DNA from: an uncultured Pelagibacteraceae bacterium
Lineage (GTDB): Bacteria; Pseudomonadota; Alphaproteobacteria; Pelagibacterales; Pelagibacteraceae
Reading direction: 5' to 3'
Assembly (NCBI GenBank): GCA_902604575.1
Contig: CACKZH010000005.1
Location: 1 to 43,169 of the forward strand
DNA: 43,169 nucleotides
The notes under the pieces were generated by a model. That model saw only the letters and a program-made list of their open reading frames with translations. It was not told the DNA's origin and did not search any database. The translations under genes and the position numbers were made by a program. Of this stretch, positions 31,436-41,267 are shown one piece after another. How positions within the stretch are numbered: the first letter of the stretch is position 1; every line of letters begins with the position of its first letter.

Positions 31436-32575
31436 TTATCCGTTAAGTAACTTAATGGCGTAGTTTAATTGATTATCAGTATCAGTTTTTATTCTAAAAT
31501 CATCACCTTCTTCATTTACTTCAATATCTGGTCTAACACCTACTTCAGAAATAGATTTTCCAGAAGGAAGATAATATTTTGCGACAGTTAATCTGATAGC
31601 TCCACGATTTTTTAAAGGAATAATTGATTGGACAGAACCTTTACCAAAGCTATTTTCACCAATAATGATTGCTCTTTTGTGATCTTTTAAAGCTCCAGCA
31701 ACAATTTCAGATGCAGATGCTGAACCGTAGTTAATTAAAACCAATAATGTTTTTCCATCAGTAATATCTCCTTTTTTTGCAAACCATTTTCTATTTTCAG
31801 ATTTTTTCCTACTTTTTGTTGAAACTATCTCTCCATCTTCTAGAAAAAAATCTGAGATTTTTATTGCTTGAGATAAAAGACCTCCAGGATTATTTCTTAA
31901 ATCTAAAATAAATGAATTTAAGTTTTTATCTTTTTTAAGTTTTTTAATTTGTTTTTCTATTTGATTACTACTGTTATCGTTAAATGAAGTAAGCCTGATG
32001 TATCCAATATTTTCATCTATCATTTCAGATTTTACAGATTGAACCTGAATAACTTCTCTTATGATATTAAATGTTAACGCTTTTCTTTCACCTCTTCGTC
32101 TTACTGTTAACTCTATTCCAGAACCTACAGGTCCTCTCATTAAATCAACAGCTTCACTTAATGATTTTCCTTGAACCTGAACATCATTTATTTTTACTAT
32201 ATAATCACCAGCTTTTAATCCAGCTTTGGATGCAGGTGTATCATCTATTGGTGAAATTACTTTTACCACACCAGCCTCCATGCTAACCTCAATTCCTAAT
32301 CCACCAAACTCACCACTGGTTTCTGTTTGCATTTCATCAAAAATTTTAGGCGACATGTAAGATGAATAAGGATCTAAAGATTGTAAAAGTCCATTGATGG
32401 CAGAGTCCATACTTTCAGATTGGTTGAACTCATCAACATATTCTTTATTAATTTTTTCTAAAACCTCACCAAAAAGATCAATTTTTTTATAAATATCAAT
32501 TTCGGTTGAAATTACTGTTTTATTTAAACAAAAAGTAGAGAAAAAAATTAATAATAAAAATTTAAATTTTTTCAT
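31436..32575 (-). CDS. ctpA: C-terminal processing protease CtpA (S41 family, PDZ domain)
   Basis: A periplasmic serine protease that trims or degrades envelope proteins from their C-termini. From ATG 32575 the protein (379 residues) begins with a signal peptide (MKKFKFLLLIFFSTFCLN). A PDZ domain (about residues 80-160, GGLGIEVSMEAGVV, AGLKAGDYIVKIN) and the S41 domain follow. The catalytic dyad is Ser287 in GSASASE and Lys312 in FGKGSVQ, 25 residues apart as in the family. An in-frame ATG 36 bases upstream (32611) would bury the signal peptide, whereas 32575 makes a standard ATGA overlap with rsfS. Confidence 0.94.
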   Translation of the reverse strand: MKKFKFLLLIFFSTFCLNKTVISTEIDIYKKIDLFGEVLEKINKEYVDEFNQSESMDSAINGLLQSLDPYSSYMSPKIFDEMQTETSGEFGGLGIEVSMEAGVVKVISPIDDTPASKAGLKAGDYIVKINDVQVQGKSLSEAVDLMRGPVGSGIELTVRRRGERKALTFNIIREVIQVQSVKSEMIDENIGYIRLTSFNDNSSNQIEKQIKKLKKDKNLNSFILDLRNNPGGLLSQAIKISDFFLEDGEIVSTKSRKKSENRKWFAKKGDITDGKTLLVLINYGSASASEIVAGALKDHKRAIIIGENSFGKGSVQSIIPLKNRGAIRLTVAKYYLPSGKSISEVGVRPDIEVNEEGDDFRIKTDTDNQLNYAIKLLNG

Positions 32576-32922
32576 ATGATCACTTTTTCTTTTGGAATTA
32601 GCTCTGACCAAATTTTCTCTAATTCGTAAAATTTTCTTTTTTCTGGGTGAAAAATATGAACAATTAGATCAATTCCATCAACAAGTTTCCATTCTCCACT
32701 TTCTTTACCTTCAATTTTAGAATCTTTTACACCGTTATTTTTAAGTTTTTCTAAAACTTGTTCTGATAAAGATTGGATATGTCTAGATGAAGTTCCACTT
32801 GCTATGATCATGTAATCAGCCATAGAACTTTTATCTTTAAGATCAATAGTAACAATGTCTTGAGCTTTATTGAGATCTAGTGTGCCGATTACAATTTCTT
32901 TTAAGTCTGAAATTTTGTCCAT
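32572..32922 (-). CDS. rsfS: Ribosomal silencing factor RsfS
   Basis: RsfS binds L14 on the large subunit and blocks subunit joining during starvation. The 116-residue protein shows the family pattern: an N-terminal helix, DIVTIDLKDKSSMADYMIIASGTS split by the conserved Asp-Tyr, SRHIQSLSEQV, and the C-terminal GEWKLVDGIDLIVHIF. It lies 17 bp after nadD, the usual pairing, and overlaps ctpA by four bases. The 23S rRNA methyltransferase gene rlmH, often next in alphaproteobacteria, is absent here. Confidence 0.93.
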   Translation of the reverse strand: MDKISDLKEIVIGTLDLNKAQDIVTIDLKDKSSMADYMIIASGTSSRHIQSLSEQVLEKLKNNGVKDSKIEGKESGEWKLVDGIDLIVHIFHPEKRKFYELEKIWSELIPKEKVII

Positions 32923-32939
32923 TAATTGATTTTAGATTA

Positions 32940-33461
32940 TCAAATTTTTCTTAATTGAGAAGATGAAATGTTGACTTTATTAAACTCAATAAACTCTAGA
33001 TTAGCTTTACTAAGTTGCTTAAATGTCTTTGATTTTAAAGAATTTTTTTTATACCCATGTCTATCAAAAACTATAATGTTACATTTTTGTGAAATTAATT
33101 TAGATTTATGCCATTTATGAAAATTAATAAGGTTATCGGCACCCATTAAAAAATAAATTTCAATGCTTTTATCTTTTTTTAAATGATTAATTAAATTTAT
33201 AGTTTTATTTGATTTAATAATTTTTTCATAAAATTTAACATTAATAAATGAATTTGTACCAATTATTTTTTTACAATATTTAATTCTTTCAGCTACAGAT
33301 ATTTTGCTCTCTATTTTAAATGGATTTTTTTTTGTAATTGCCCAAATAACTTTTTTAAGTTTAAATCTTTTTTTTGCTTCTTTTGAAATTACCAAATGTC
33401 CTTTGTGGGCAGGATCAAACGATCCACCCAATACACCAATTTTTATTTTTTTATAATCCAA
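32940..33461 (-). CDS. nadD: Nicotinate-nucleotide adenylyltransferase NadD
   Basis: NadD makes deamido-NAD from nicotinate mononucleotide and ATP in NAD synthesis. The nucleotidyltransferase motif GVLGGSFDPAHKGHL is at the N-terminus, WAITKKNPFK follows, and the C-terminal INVSSSQLRK is a shortened ISSTxIR motif. At 173 residues it is shorter than E. coli NadD (213). The start is a TTG at 33461, one base after the proA stop, since no ATG exists before the GSFDP motif. Low-efficiency initiation is likely. Confidence 0.9.
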   Translation of the reverse strand: MDYKKIKIGVLGGSFDPAHKGHLVISKEAKKRFKLKKVIWAITKKNPFKIESKISVAERIKYCKKIIGTNSFINVKFYEKIIKSNKTINLINHLKKDKSIEIYFLMGADNLINFHKWHKSKLISQKCNIIVFDRHGYKKNSLKSKTFKQLSKANLEFIEFNKVNISSSQLRKI

Positions 33462-33462
33462 T

Positions 33463-34713
33463 TTATTTTCTTATTTTACCATTACTAGAGATTTCATATT
33501 TATATGAAATCAATTGATTTAAACCTACAGGACCTCTTGGTGGTAGTGTATTAGTAGAAATTCCAACTTCTCCACCAAATCCAAATTCACCACCATCAGC
33601 AAATTGAGTTGAAGTATTGTGCATTGCAATTGAGCTTTTAACATTTTTTAAGAAATATTTTGCTATCTTTTTATTTTTTGTAATAATGGAGTCAGTATGC
33701 ATAGTGCCGTATTTATTAATATGCTTAATTGCCTCTTCAGAATTTTTAACAACTTTAACAGATACAATTGATGCCAAATATTCAGTGGACCAATCTTTTT
33801 CTTTTGCAGGATAAACTTGACCTTTGTAATAACTCTTCAAAATCTTATCGCCAATTATTTTACAACCACTATTTTCAAGTGCCTGCAAAATAGGATTACT
33901 AAATTTTTTGACTATATTTTTATGAATAAGAATAGTTTCAGTAGCACCACAAATACTTGTATTTCTTAATTTAGCGTTATAAACAACATCTTTAGCCATT
34001 TTTAATTCTGCATCTTTATCTATATAAGTATGACAAAGCCCCTCTAAGTGCCCAATTATAGGCACTTTGGATATGTCTAAAACTTTTTTAACTAAATTTT
34101 TTCCACCACGTGGAATGATTAAATCGATATATTTTTCCATCTTAGAAAGCATAATATCCACAAGCCTTCTTTGTTTTGAATCTATAAATTGTATAAAGTT
34201 TTCATCAACTTTATTTTTTTTAAGTGCTTTTCTAAACAACTTAGCTAAAGCTTTATTTGAATTTATGGCCTCAGAGCCTCCTTTCAAAATCACTACATTT
34301 CCTGATTTAAAACAAAGACTAGCAACATCTGAAGTTACATTTGGTCTACTTTCATAAATAACACCAATAACTCCAATTGGTATTGATACTCTTTTTATAT
34401 TCAAACCATTTGGTCTTTTCCATTTGTCTAAAGTTTTGTCTATAGGATCCCTTAATTTAGCTATTTTTAAAATAGAATTTATAATTCCACCTAATTTATT
34501 TTCATTTAAATGAAGTCTTTTGATTAAGTTCTCTTTTAACCCTTTTTTTCTTGCGTAATTAATATCTTTTGAATTTTGATTAATAATAAATTTTTTTTCA
34601 TTCTTAATTAATTTCGCGTAATCATTTAAGACTTTATTTTTTACTTCAGTTGTAACTTTATAACCACTAGCTTTTCGAGCTTTTATTCCAATTAAATTCA
34701 TATATTTAATCAT
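33463..34713 (-). CDS. proA: Gamma-glutamyl phosphate reductase ProA
   Basis: ProA reduces glutamyl-5-phosphate with NADPH to glutamate-5-semialdehyde in proline synthesis. It is an aldehyde-dehydrogenase fold of 416 residues with the catalytic Cys255 in NTSICGATET, PIGVIGVIYESRPNVT, PRGGKNLV and the C-terminal FADGGEFGFGGEVGIST with GPVGL. The start at 34713 directly abuts the proB stop; a second ATG at 34701 is an alternative and would fit the family N-terminus equally well. The order proB-proA is standard. Confidence 0.96.
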   Translation of the reverse strand: MIKYMNLIGIKARKASGYKVTTEVKNKVLNDYAKLIKNEKKFIINQNSKDINYARKKGLKENLIKRLHLNENKLGGIINSILKIAKLRDPIDKTLDKWKRPNGLNIKRVSIPIGVIGVIYESRPNVTSDVASLCFKSGNVVILKGGSEAINSNKALAKLFRKALKKNKVDENFIQFIDSKQRRLVDIMLSKMEKYIDLIIPRGGKNLVKKVLDISKVPIIGHLEGLCHTYIDKDAELKMAKDVVYNAKLRNTSICGATETILIHKNIVKKFSNPILQALENSGCKIIGDKILKSYYKGQVYPAKEKDWSTEYLASIVSVKVVKNSEEAIKHINKYGTMHTDSIITKNKKIAKYFLKNVKSSIAMHNTSTQFADGGEFGFGGEVGISTNTLPPRGPVGLNQLISYKYEISSNGKIRK

Positions 34714-36821
<2,108 letters not shown>

Positions 36822-36824
36822 CTA

Positions 36825-37079
36825 TTAATTGGGCTTTACAGAAACGAAAGTTCTATCTGATTTTGATTTTTTGAAGACAACTTTTCCCTTAACAACTGAA
36901 AATATTGAATGATCTTTACCCATACCAACATTTTCACCTGGGAAAATCTTAGTTCCTCTTTGTCTAACAATTATGTTTCCAGGAATTACTGTTTCACCAC
37001 CATATTTTTTTACACCAAGTCTTCTACCGGCACTATCTCGCCCGTTTCGTGATGATCCACCTGCTTTTTTTGTTGCCAT
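36825..37079 (-). CDS. rpmA: 50S ribosomal protein L27
   Basis: L27 reaches the peptidyl transferase centre with its N-terminus. The sequence [15 protein letters not shown] with [12 protein letters not shown], then [13 protein letters not shown], is the L27 signature. The N-terminus starts directly with MATKKAGG, with no extension needing proteolysis as in Firmicutes. The 84 residues are normal. It lies 14 bp after rplU. Confidence 0.98.
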   Translation of the reverse strand: MATKKAGGSSRNGRDSAGRRLGVKKYGGETVIPGNIIVRQRGTKIFPGENVGMGKDHSIFSVVKGKVVFKKSKSDRTFVSVKPN

Positions 37080-37093
37080 AATTTACCTAATAA

Positions 37094-37492
37094 CTATTTG
37101 CTTACTGCTTCCTTTATTTCTTCTTTTTTTGAAGTTTTAGAAATTTTTTCAGCTTCTGATAACACTTTACCATCTTTTGAAAAAATTTTGTTAATTCTTA
37201 TCATAGAATATTCTTGTCTATGCCCATTTTTTCTTCTTGAATTTTGTCTTCTTCTTTTTTTAAAAATTAAAATAGTTCTATTTTTACTATTTTTAATTAA
37301 ATTAGCTTCTACTTTTGCACCCTCAACATTTGGGGTTCCAATTTCAATTGATTTGTCATCACCGTATGCCAAAATTTCATTAAACTCTATCTTAGTCTCA
37401 GGTTTAGAATCTGGTAGTTTTTCAATCTTTAGAATTTCTCCAGATTTTACTTTATACTGTTTTCCACCTGTTTTTATTACTGCGTATGACAT
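37094..37492 (-). CDS. rplU: 50S ribosomal protein L21 with a lysine-rich C-terminal extension
   Basis: L21 binds 23S rRNA domain I. The N-terminus MSYAVIKTGGKQYKV and the rRNA-binding FKKRRRQNSRRKNGHRQEY segment are diagnostic. E. coli L21 has 103 residues; this protein has 132, with an extra Lys/Glu/Ser-rich tail from about residue 105 that ends in EAVSK. C-terminal extensions of L21 are known in alphaproteobacteria. It is first in the rplU-rpmA-obgE-proBA run, with its own promoter about 30 bp upstream. Confidence 0.97.
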   Translation of the reverse strand: MSYAVIKTGGKQYKVKSGEILKIEKLPDSKPETKIEFNEILAYGDDKSIEIGTPNVEGAKVEANLIKNSKNRTILIFKKRRRQNSRRKNGHRQEYSMIRINKIFSKDGKVLSEAEKISKTSKKEEIKEAVSK

Positions 37493-37518
37493 AGTATGAT
37501 TTAATTTAAAGTTACCGC

Positions 37519-37546
37519 AATATAGTTGTAGTCAGCTTTTAGTCAA
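37519..37546 (-). promoter_or_regulatory. Sigma-70 promoter of the rplU operon
   Basis: On the minus strand TTGACT (37546-37541) and TATATT (37524-37519) are separated by 16 bp, a near-consensus match in the 64-bp gap between gloB and rplU. Transcription would start near 37512, giving a leader of about 20 bases, too short for a structured autoregulatory site. The position before a ribosomal operon supports it. Confidence 0.65.
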
Positions 37547-37556
37547 GCCGAATTAA

Positions 37557-38276
37557 TTAGAAATTATCCTTAAAATCTCTTAATTTTGAAAAGGTTTTAA
37601 CATCTTTTGCTCTTAAAAATATATTACAATCCAATTCCTCTTTTAAAGTTGAGGGTACAGTAGGAATTCCGTTTTCTCTTAATTTTTCTATTTTGTCTAT
37701 TTTTTTTTGCAAATCTTTGTTCTCAGAATCATATTTTTTACAAAATTTTGCATTGCTAAGAGTGTATTCATGACCACAATAAATTTTTGTCTCTTTTGGT
37801 AATAATTTAATTTTGTTCAAAGACTCAAACATTTCTTTATAAGAGCCTTCAAATATTCTTCCACAACCAAGTGAGAAAAGTGTGTCTCCAGTAAAAACTA
37901 ATTTTTCTTTAAAGAAATTAAAACAAATATGGCCTGAAGTATGTCCAGGTATATGCATAATTTTAGTTTCAAAGTTTTCAGCTTTCCATATTTGATTATC
38001 TTCTAGTAATATGTCTATCCCCGGTATTCGTTTTGAGTCTCCTTTAAAACCTACAACAACTGATCCATATTTTTTTTTTAGTTCTTTATTTCCTCCGATA
38101 TGATCATAATGATGATGAGTATTAAGAATATATTTTAATTTTATACTTGTATTTTCTAGGAATTTTATTATCGGTTGAGATTCACTAGGATCTACAACAC
38201 ACGCAGAATTGTTATTTTCATCTATTATTAAATAGCTATAGTTATCTTGAAGACAAGGTATAATTTCAACACGCAT
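37557..38276 (-). CDS. gloB: Hydroxyacylglutathione hydrolase (glyoxalase II)
   Basis: GloB hydrolyses S-lactoylglutathione to lactate and glutathione in methylglyoxal detoxification. It is a metallo-beta-lactamase fold protein with the metal motif THHHYDHIGG (residues 53-62, ligands His54, His56, Asp58, His59). Further ligands lie in HIPGHTSGH and GDTLFSLGCGR, with YCGHEYT in the C-terminal part, all as in glyoxalase II. The 239 residues are slightly short but include the C-terminal helical region. It starts 1 bp after metW, so it shares the metX transcript. Persulfide dioxygenase is the main alternative, but the length and GCGRIFEG motif favour GloB. Confidence 0.93.
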   Translation of the reverse strand: MRVEIIPCLQDNYSYLIIDENNNSACVVDPSESQPIIKFLENTSIKLKYILNTHHHYDHIGGNKELKKKYGSVVVGFKGDSKRIPGIDILLEDNQIWKAENFETKIMHIPGHTSGHICFNFFKEKLVFTGDTLFSLGCGRIFEGSYKEMFESLNKIKLLPKETKIYCGHEYTLSNAKFCKKYDSENKDLQKKIDKIEKLRENGIPTVPSTLKEELDCNIFLRAKDVKTFSKLRDFKDNF

Positions 38277-38277
38277 T

Positions 38278-38874
38278 TTATTTTTCTATCAGAAATATAC
38301 CAAGGTCTGCAAATAAATTTTTAACACCTAAATTAGTCTCATTTATTATTGATGTGTTAAGATTGTTTAAAGCAAGTGATTTAAAAATTTTTATATCTTT
38401 TGATTTTACAAAATGAAAGAAATCTTTGATTGTGCACATGTGTAAATTTGGAGTGTTATACCATTCATCTGGTAATGTTTTTGTGATTGGCATTGTACCT
38501 TTAAATAACAAATGAAATCTTACTTTCCAATATCCAAAATTAGGAATAGTAACTATTGCTTTTTTTCCAACTCTTAAAAGTTCCTTTAAAACTAATTCAG
38601 GATTAAGAAAAGCTTGAAGGGTTTGACTTAAAACAACATAATCAAATGATTTGTCTGGAAATTGTTTTAAATCTTTCTCAGCATTTCCTTCAATTACAGT
38701 TAAACCTTTTGCAATACATTCTTGAACTTTTTCTTTTGAAATCTCTAATCCTCTTATATTTATATTTTTATTATCCTTTAAAAATTTCATTAAAGTTCCA
38801 TCAGCACAACCTACATCTAAGACTTTCTTATCTTTTTCAATTAAATCTGCTATTACTTGAAATTCATTTTTCAT
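38278..38874 (-). CDS. metW: MetW, methyltransferase-like partner of MetX
   Basis: MetW accompanies MetX in proteobacterial methionine synthesis and is reported to be needed for full homoserine acetyltransferase activity. It has a class I SAM-binding fold: VLDVGCADGTLMKFL (motif I), GLEISKEKVQECI, DYVVLSQTLQ, and the MetW-typical PNFGYWKVR and LPDEWYNTPNLHMCTIKDF split across the middle. The 198 residues are normal. It lies 2 bp after metX and 1 bp before gloB. Confidence 0.93.
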   Translation of the reverse strand: MKNEFQVIADLIEKDKKVLDVGCADGTLMKFLKDNKNINIRGLEISKEKVQECIAKGLTVIEGNAEKDLKQFPDKSFDYVVLSQTLQAFLNPELVLKELLRVGKKAIVTIPNFGYWKVRFHLLFKGTMPITKTLPDEWYNTPNLHMCTIKDFFHFVKSKDIKIFKSLALNNLNTSIINETNLGVKNLFADLGIFLIEK

Positions 38875-38876
38875 AA

Positions 38877-39992
38877 TTAATTTTCTTCATAAGATTTATC
38901 TAAAAAGTTTTTAAGTGCGTTTAAGAAATCAGGAACATCTAGTAAAAAGGAGTCGTGACCTTTATCTGACTCAATTTCTACAAATCCAACATCAGCTCCT
39001 ATTGAGTTTAAAGCAATCACAATATCTTTATTTTCTTGGGTTGGATAAAGCCAATCTGAAGTAAATGAGATTATAAAAAATTTCGCTTTTGTATTTATAA
39101 ATGCTTCTGAAAGATTACCTCTGAATTGCTTAGCTAAATCAAAATAATCCATAGCTCTAGTAATATAAAGATAACTATTTGCATCAAATCTATCTACAAA
39201 AACTGAGCCCTGATATCTTAGATAACTTTCTATTTGAAAGTCAGCGTCAAATCCAAATTTAAGATCTTCTCTTTCTTGCAACTTCCTTCCAAATTTTTCC
39301 TGCAAACCTTTTTTAGATAAATAAGTTATGTGAGCTGCCATTCTAGCTACTGCCAATCCCTTTCCAGGATTAGTATCTTTTGATGTATAGTTTCCATCTT
39401 TCCAGTTACTATCAGCTGTAATAGCTTGTCTGCCTAGTTCGTTAAAAGCAATATTTTGTGCTGAATGACTAGATGTGGTTGCTATTGGTATCACAGTTTT
39501 AGATTTATCAGGAAAGTTGCTAATAAACTGAAGGACCTGCATACCTCCCATTGAACCTCCGGTTATAGAAAATAGTTTATCAATACCAAAATGATCAAGT
39601 AAATTATATTGAGCATTCACCATATCATTAATAGTGATAACCGGAAAATTTGTTCCAAAAATTTTTTGATCTGGATCTTTATGACTTGGTCCGTATGATC
39701 CCATACATCCACCAATTACGTTAGAGCAAATAACAAAATATTTATTTGTATCGATAGCCTTATCAGGACCTACCGCATAACTCCACCAGCCCTCTTTGTT
39801 AGTTGCAGGGTTTATTCCGGTTACAAATTGATCTCCTGTTAGAGCATGAAAAATTAATATTGCATTATCTTTTTTTGAATTAAGTGAACCGTAAGTTTCA
39901 TAGGCTATCGGAAAATCTTTTATGGTCTTTCCACAGTCTAATTTTAGTGGTTTCTTAACAATTAAAGTTTTTATGTTTTTCTCAGTATTCAT
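38877..39992 (-). CDS. metX: Homoserine O-acyltransferase MetX
   Basis: MetX acylates homoserine, committing it to methionine synthesis (acetyl-CoA is the usual donor). The alpha/beta-hydrolase fold shows the family motifs HALTGDQF, GPSHKDPD, the nucleophile Ser147 in GGSMGGMQ, Asp313 in SDWLYP and His346 in KGHDSFLLD. The 371 residues are full length. Donor choice (acetyl or succinyl) cannot be fixed here. A SAM-II riboswitch and promoter lie directly upstream, so expression should fall when S-adenosylmethionine is high. metW is 2 bp downstream. Confidence 0.96.
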   Translation of the reverse strand: MNTEKNIKTLIVKKPLKLDCGKTIKDFPIAYETYGSLNSKKDNAILIFHALTGDQFVTGINPATNKEGWWSYAVGPDKAIDTNKYFVICSNVIGGCMGSYGPSHKDPDQKIFGTNFPVITINDMVNAQYNLLDHFGIDKLFSITGGSMGGMQVLQFISNFPDKSKTVIPIATTSSHSAQNIAFNELGRQAITADSNWKDGNYTSKDTNPGKGLAVARMAAHITYLSKKGLQEKFGRKLQEREDLKFGFDADFQIESYLRYQGSVFVDRFDANSYLYITRAMDYFDLAKQFRGNLSEAFINTKAKFFIISFTSDWLYPTQENKDIVIALNSIGADVGFVEIESDKGHDSFLLDVPDFLNALKNFLDKSYEEN

Positions 39993-40025
39993 ATTTTAGA
40001 CTGTTTTGAATTGTGAGAAAAAAAA

Positions 40026-40076
40026 CTATTTTAGCGGTTTTTTTTAAGCGCTCGCAATTCAGTTAAATCAGCGCAT
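40026..40076 (-). promoter_or_regulatory. SAM-II riboswitch in the metX leader
   Basis: Read on the minus strand, the motif has stem P1 GCGCT/AGCGC (perfect 5 bp) enclosing the loop GATTTAACTGAATTGCG, then a T/A-rich link and the element CGCTAAAATAG. These match the conserved positions of the SAM-II class (loop GAUUUAAC...AUUGC, downstream GCUAAAA), known upstream of metA, metC and metX in alphaproteobacteria. The compact pseudoknot of about 51 nt fits that class. It sits 33 bases before the metX ATG, and the predicted transcription start is almost at its 5' end. SAM binding is expected to reduce metX translation. Confidence 0.93.
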
Positions 40077-40080
40077 AATT

Positions 40081-40109
40081 TTTTTACTAGAACTTATTTA
40101 TTATGTCAA
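40081..40109 (-). promoter_or_regulatory. Sigma-70 promoter of metX-metW-gloB
   Basis: On the minus strand a consensus TTGACA (40109-40104) is followed 17 bp later by TAAAAA (40086-40081). The start site would fall at about 40074, the first bases of the SAM-II element, which fits the short leaders of this riboswitch class. The -10 is imperfect; the perfect -35 and the riboswitch placement give the support. Confidence 0.65.
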
Positions 40110-40165
40110 TTTTTTAAAAAATCCTCTTATTCTCTATAAAATTTTGTAATTTTATCTATAAAGAG
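40109..40165. other. Palindromes in the metX-hisC divergent gap
   Basis: The 189-bp gap (39993-40181) holds the metX promoter and riboswitch on one side and the hisC leader on the other. Two symmetric elements lie between: ATTTTTTAAAAAAT (40109-40122), a 14-bp palindrome touching the metX -35, and ATAAAATT/AATTTTAT (40136-40143 and 40148-40155) around the loop TTGT, flanked by CTCT (40132-40135) and AGAG (40162-40165). They could be operators, an RNA hairpin or a hisC promoter region. No good -35/-10 pair for hisC was found. All are AT-rich, so chance is possible. Confidence 0.35.
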
Positions 40166-40181
40166 CACATAAATTAAAAAA

Positions 40182-41267
40182 ATGATAACTCCAAATTTCA
40201 AAAAAATCAATATTGAGGCTTATAAGCCCGGTAAATCAAATGTTAAGAAACTTAAGAACGTAATTAAGCTTTCTGCAAATGAGTCTGCTTTAGGTATGAG
40301 CCCTAAAGCAAAGAAAATAATATCAAATAAAAATCTGAATTTAGATAAATATCCGGATGGAAAATCTCAAAATTTAAGAATAGCAATATCTAAAGCTTAT
40401 AAATGTAATTCTGAGAAAATTATTTGTGGAGCTGGTTCAGATGAAGTTATTCAAATGCTCTGTCAGTTGTTTTTAAACCCAAAAGATGAGGTTGTGGTAC
40501 CAGAGTACAGTTTTTTAATGTACAGAATTTACTCAAAAATTGTAGGTGCAAAAGTTGTATTTGCAAAAGAAATTAATTTTAAAGTTTCAGTAAAAGAAAT
40601 TTTAAAAAAAATAACAAAAAAAACTAAAATTGTCTTTATAGCTAACCCAAACAATCCTACAGGAACTTACTTAACGAAAAAAGAAGTTTTAGAATTAAGA
40701 AAAAGGTTAAATAAAAAAATTTTACTAGTTATAGATGATGCCTATGCAGAATATATGAAAAACAAAGATTATTCATCTGGGTTAGATTTGTTTAAAAATA
40801 AAGACAATGTTTTCATCCTTAGAACTTTTTCAAAAATGTTTGGATTAGCTTCTCTGAGAGTAGGTTGGGGATATGGATCAAAAAAAATAGTTGATGCGCT
40901 AAATGTTATAAAACCACCATTTAATGTAAATGGTATTGCTCAATTAGCTGCCACCGAGTCACTGAAGGATAAAGCTTTCATAACTAAATCGATTAGACAT
41001 AATTTATTATATTCTGAAAAAATTAAGAAATTTCTTGAGACATATAATATTTCTTCAAATTCAGTTTCAGCAAATTTTTTGTTACTTAATTTTGAAAAAT
41101 GCAGATATTCAGCAAAATTTCTGTATGAAAAACTTAAAAATAAGGGAATTATTTTAAGATCAACAGAAGATGGTTATCATATAAAGAATAAATTAAGGTT
41201 AACTATTGGATCTAAAAAAGAAAACTTAAAATTTATGAGTGTTATTAAGCAAGTATTGAAAAAATGA
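40182..41267 (+). CDS. hisC: Histidinol-phosphate / aromatic aminotransferase (HisC family)
   Basis: A PLP-dependent class II aminotransferase acting in histidine synthesis and, in many alphaproteobacteria, on phenylalanine and tyrosine precursors. Motifs are LSANESALGMSPKA at the N-terminus, CGAGSDEVIQML, ANPNNPTGTYL, IDDAYAEY, and the PLP-binding Lys218 in RTFSKMFGLASLRVGWG. The 361 residues are normal. The ATGA overlap with the prephenate dehydrogenase gene downstream suggests a role in tyrosine/phenylalanine synthesis as well as histidine. The broad-specificity reading is inference from context. Confidence 0.92.
   Translation: MITPNFKKINIEAYKPGKSNVKKLKNVIKLSANESALGMSPKAKKIISNKNLNLDKYPDGKSQNLRIAISKAYKCNSEKIICGAGSDEVIQMLCQLFLNPKDEVVVPEYSFLMYRIYSKIVGAKVVFAKEINFKVSVKEILKKITKKTKIVFIANPNNPTGTYLTKKEVLELRKRLNKKILLVIDDAYAEYMKNKDYSSGLDLFKNKDNVFILRTFSKMFGLASLRVGWGYGSKKIVDALNVIKPPFNVNGIAQLAATESLKDKAFITKSIRHNLLYSEKIKKFLETYNISSNSVSANFLLLNFEKCRYSAKFLYEKLKNKGIILRSTEDGYHIKNKLRLTIGSKKENLKFMSVIKQVLKK

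Noticed and set aside
32576-32611. Upstream ATG (32611) as the ctpA start
   Set aside because: It would place 12 charged residues before the signal peptide, and ATG 32575 forms a normal ATGA overlap with rsfS.
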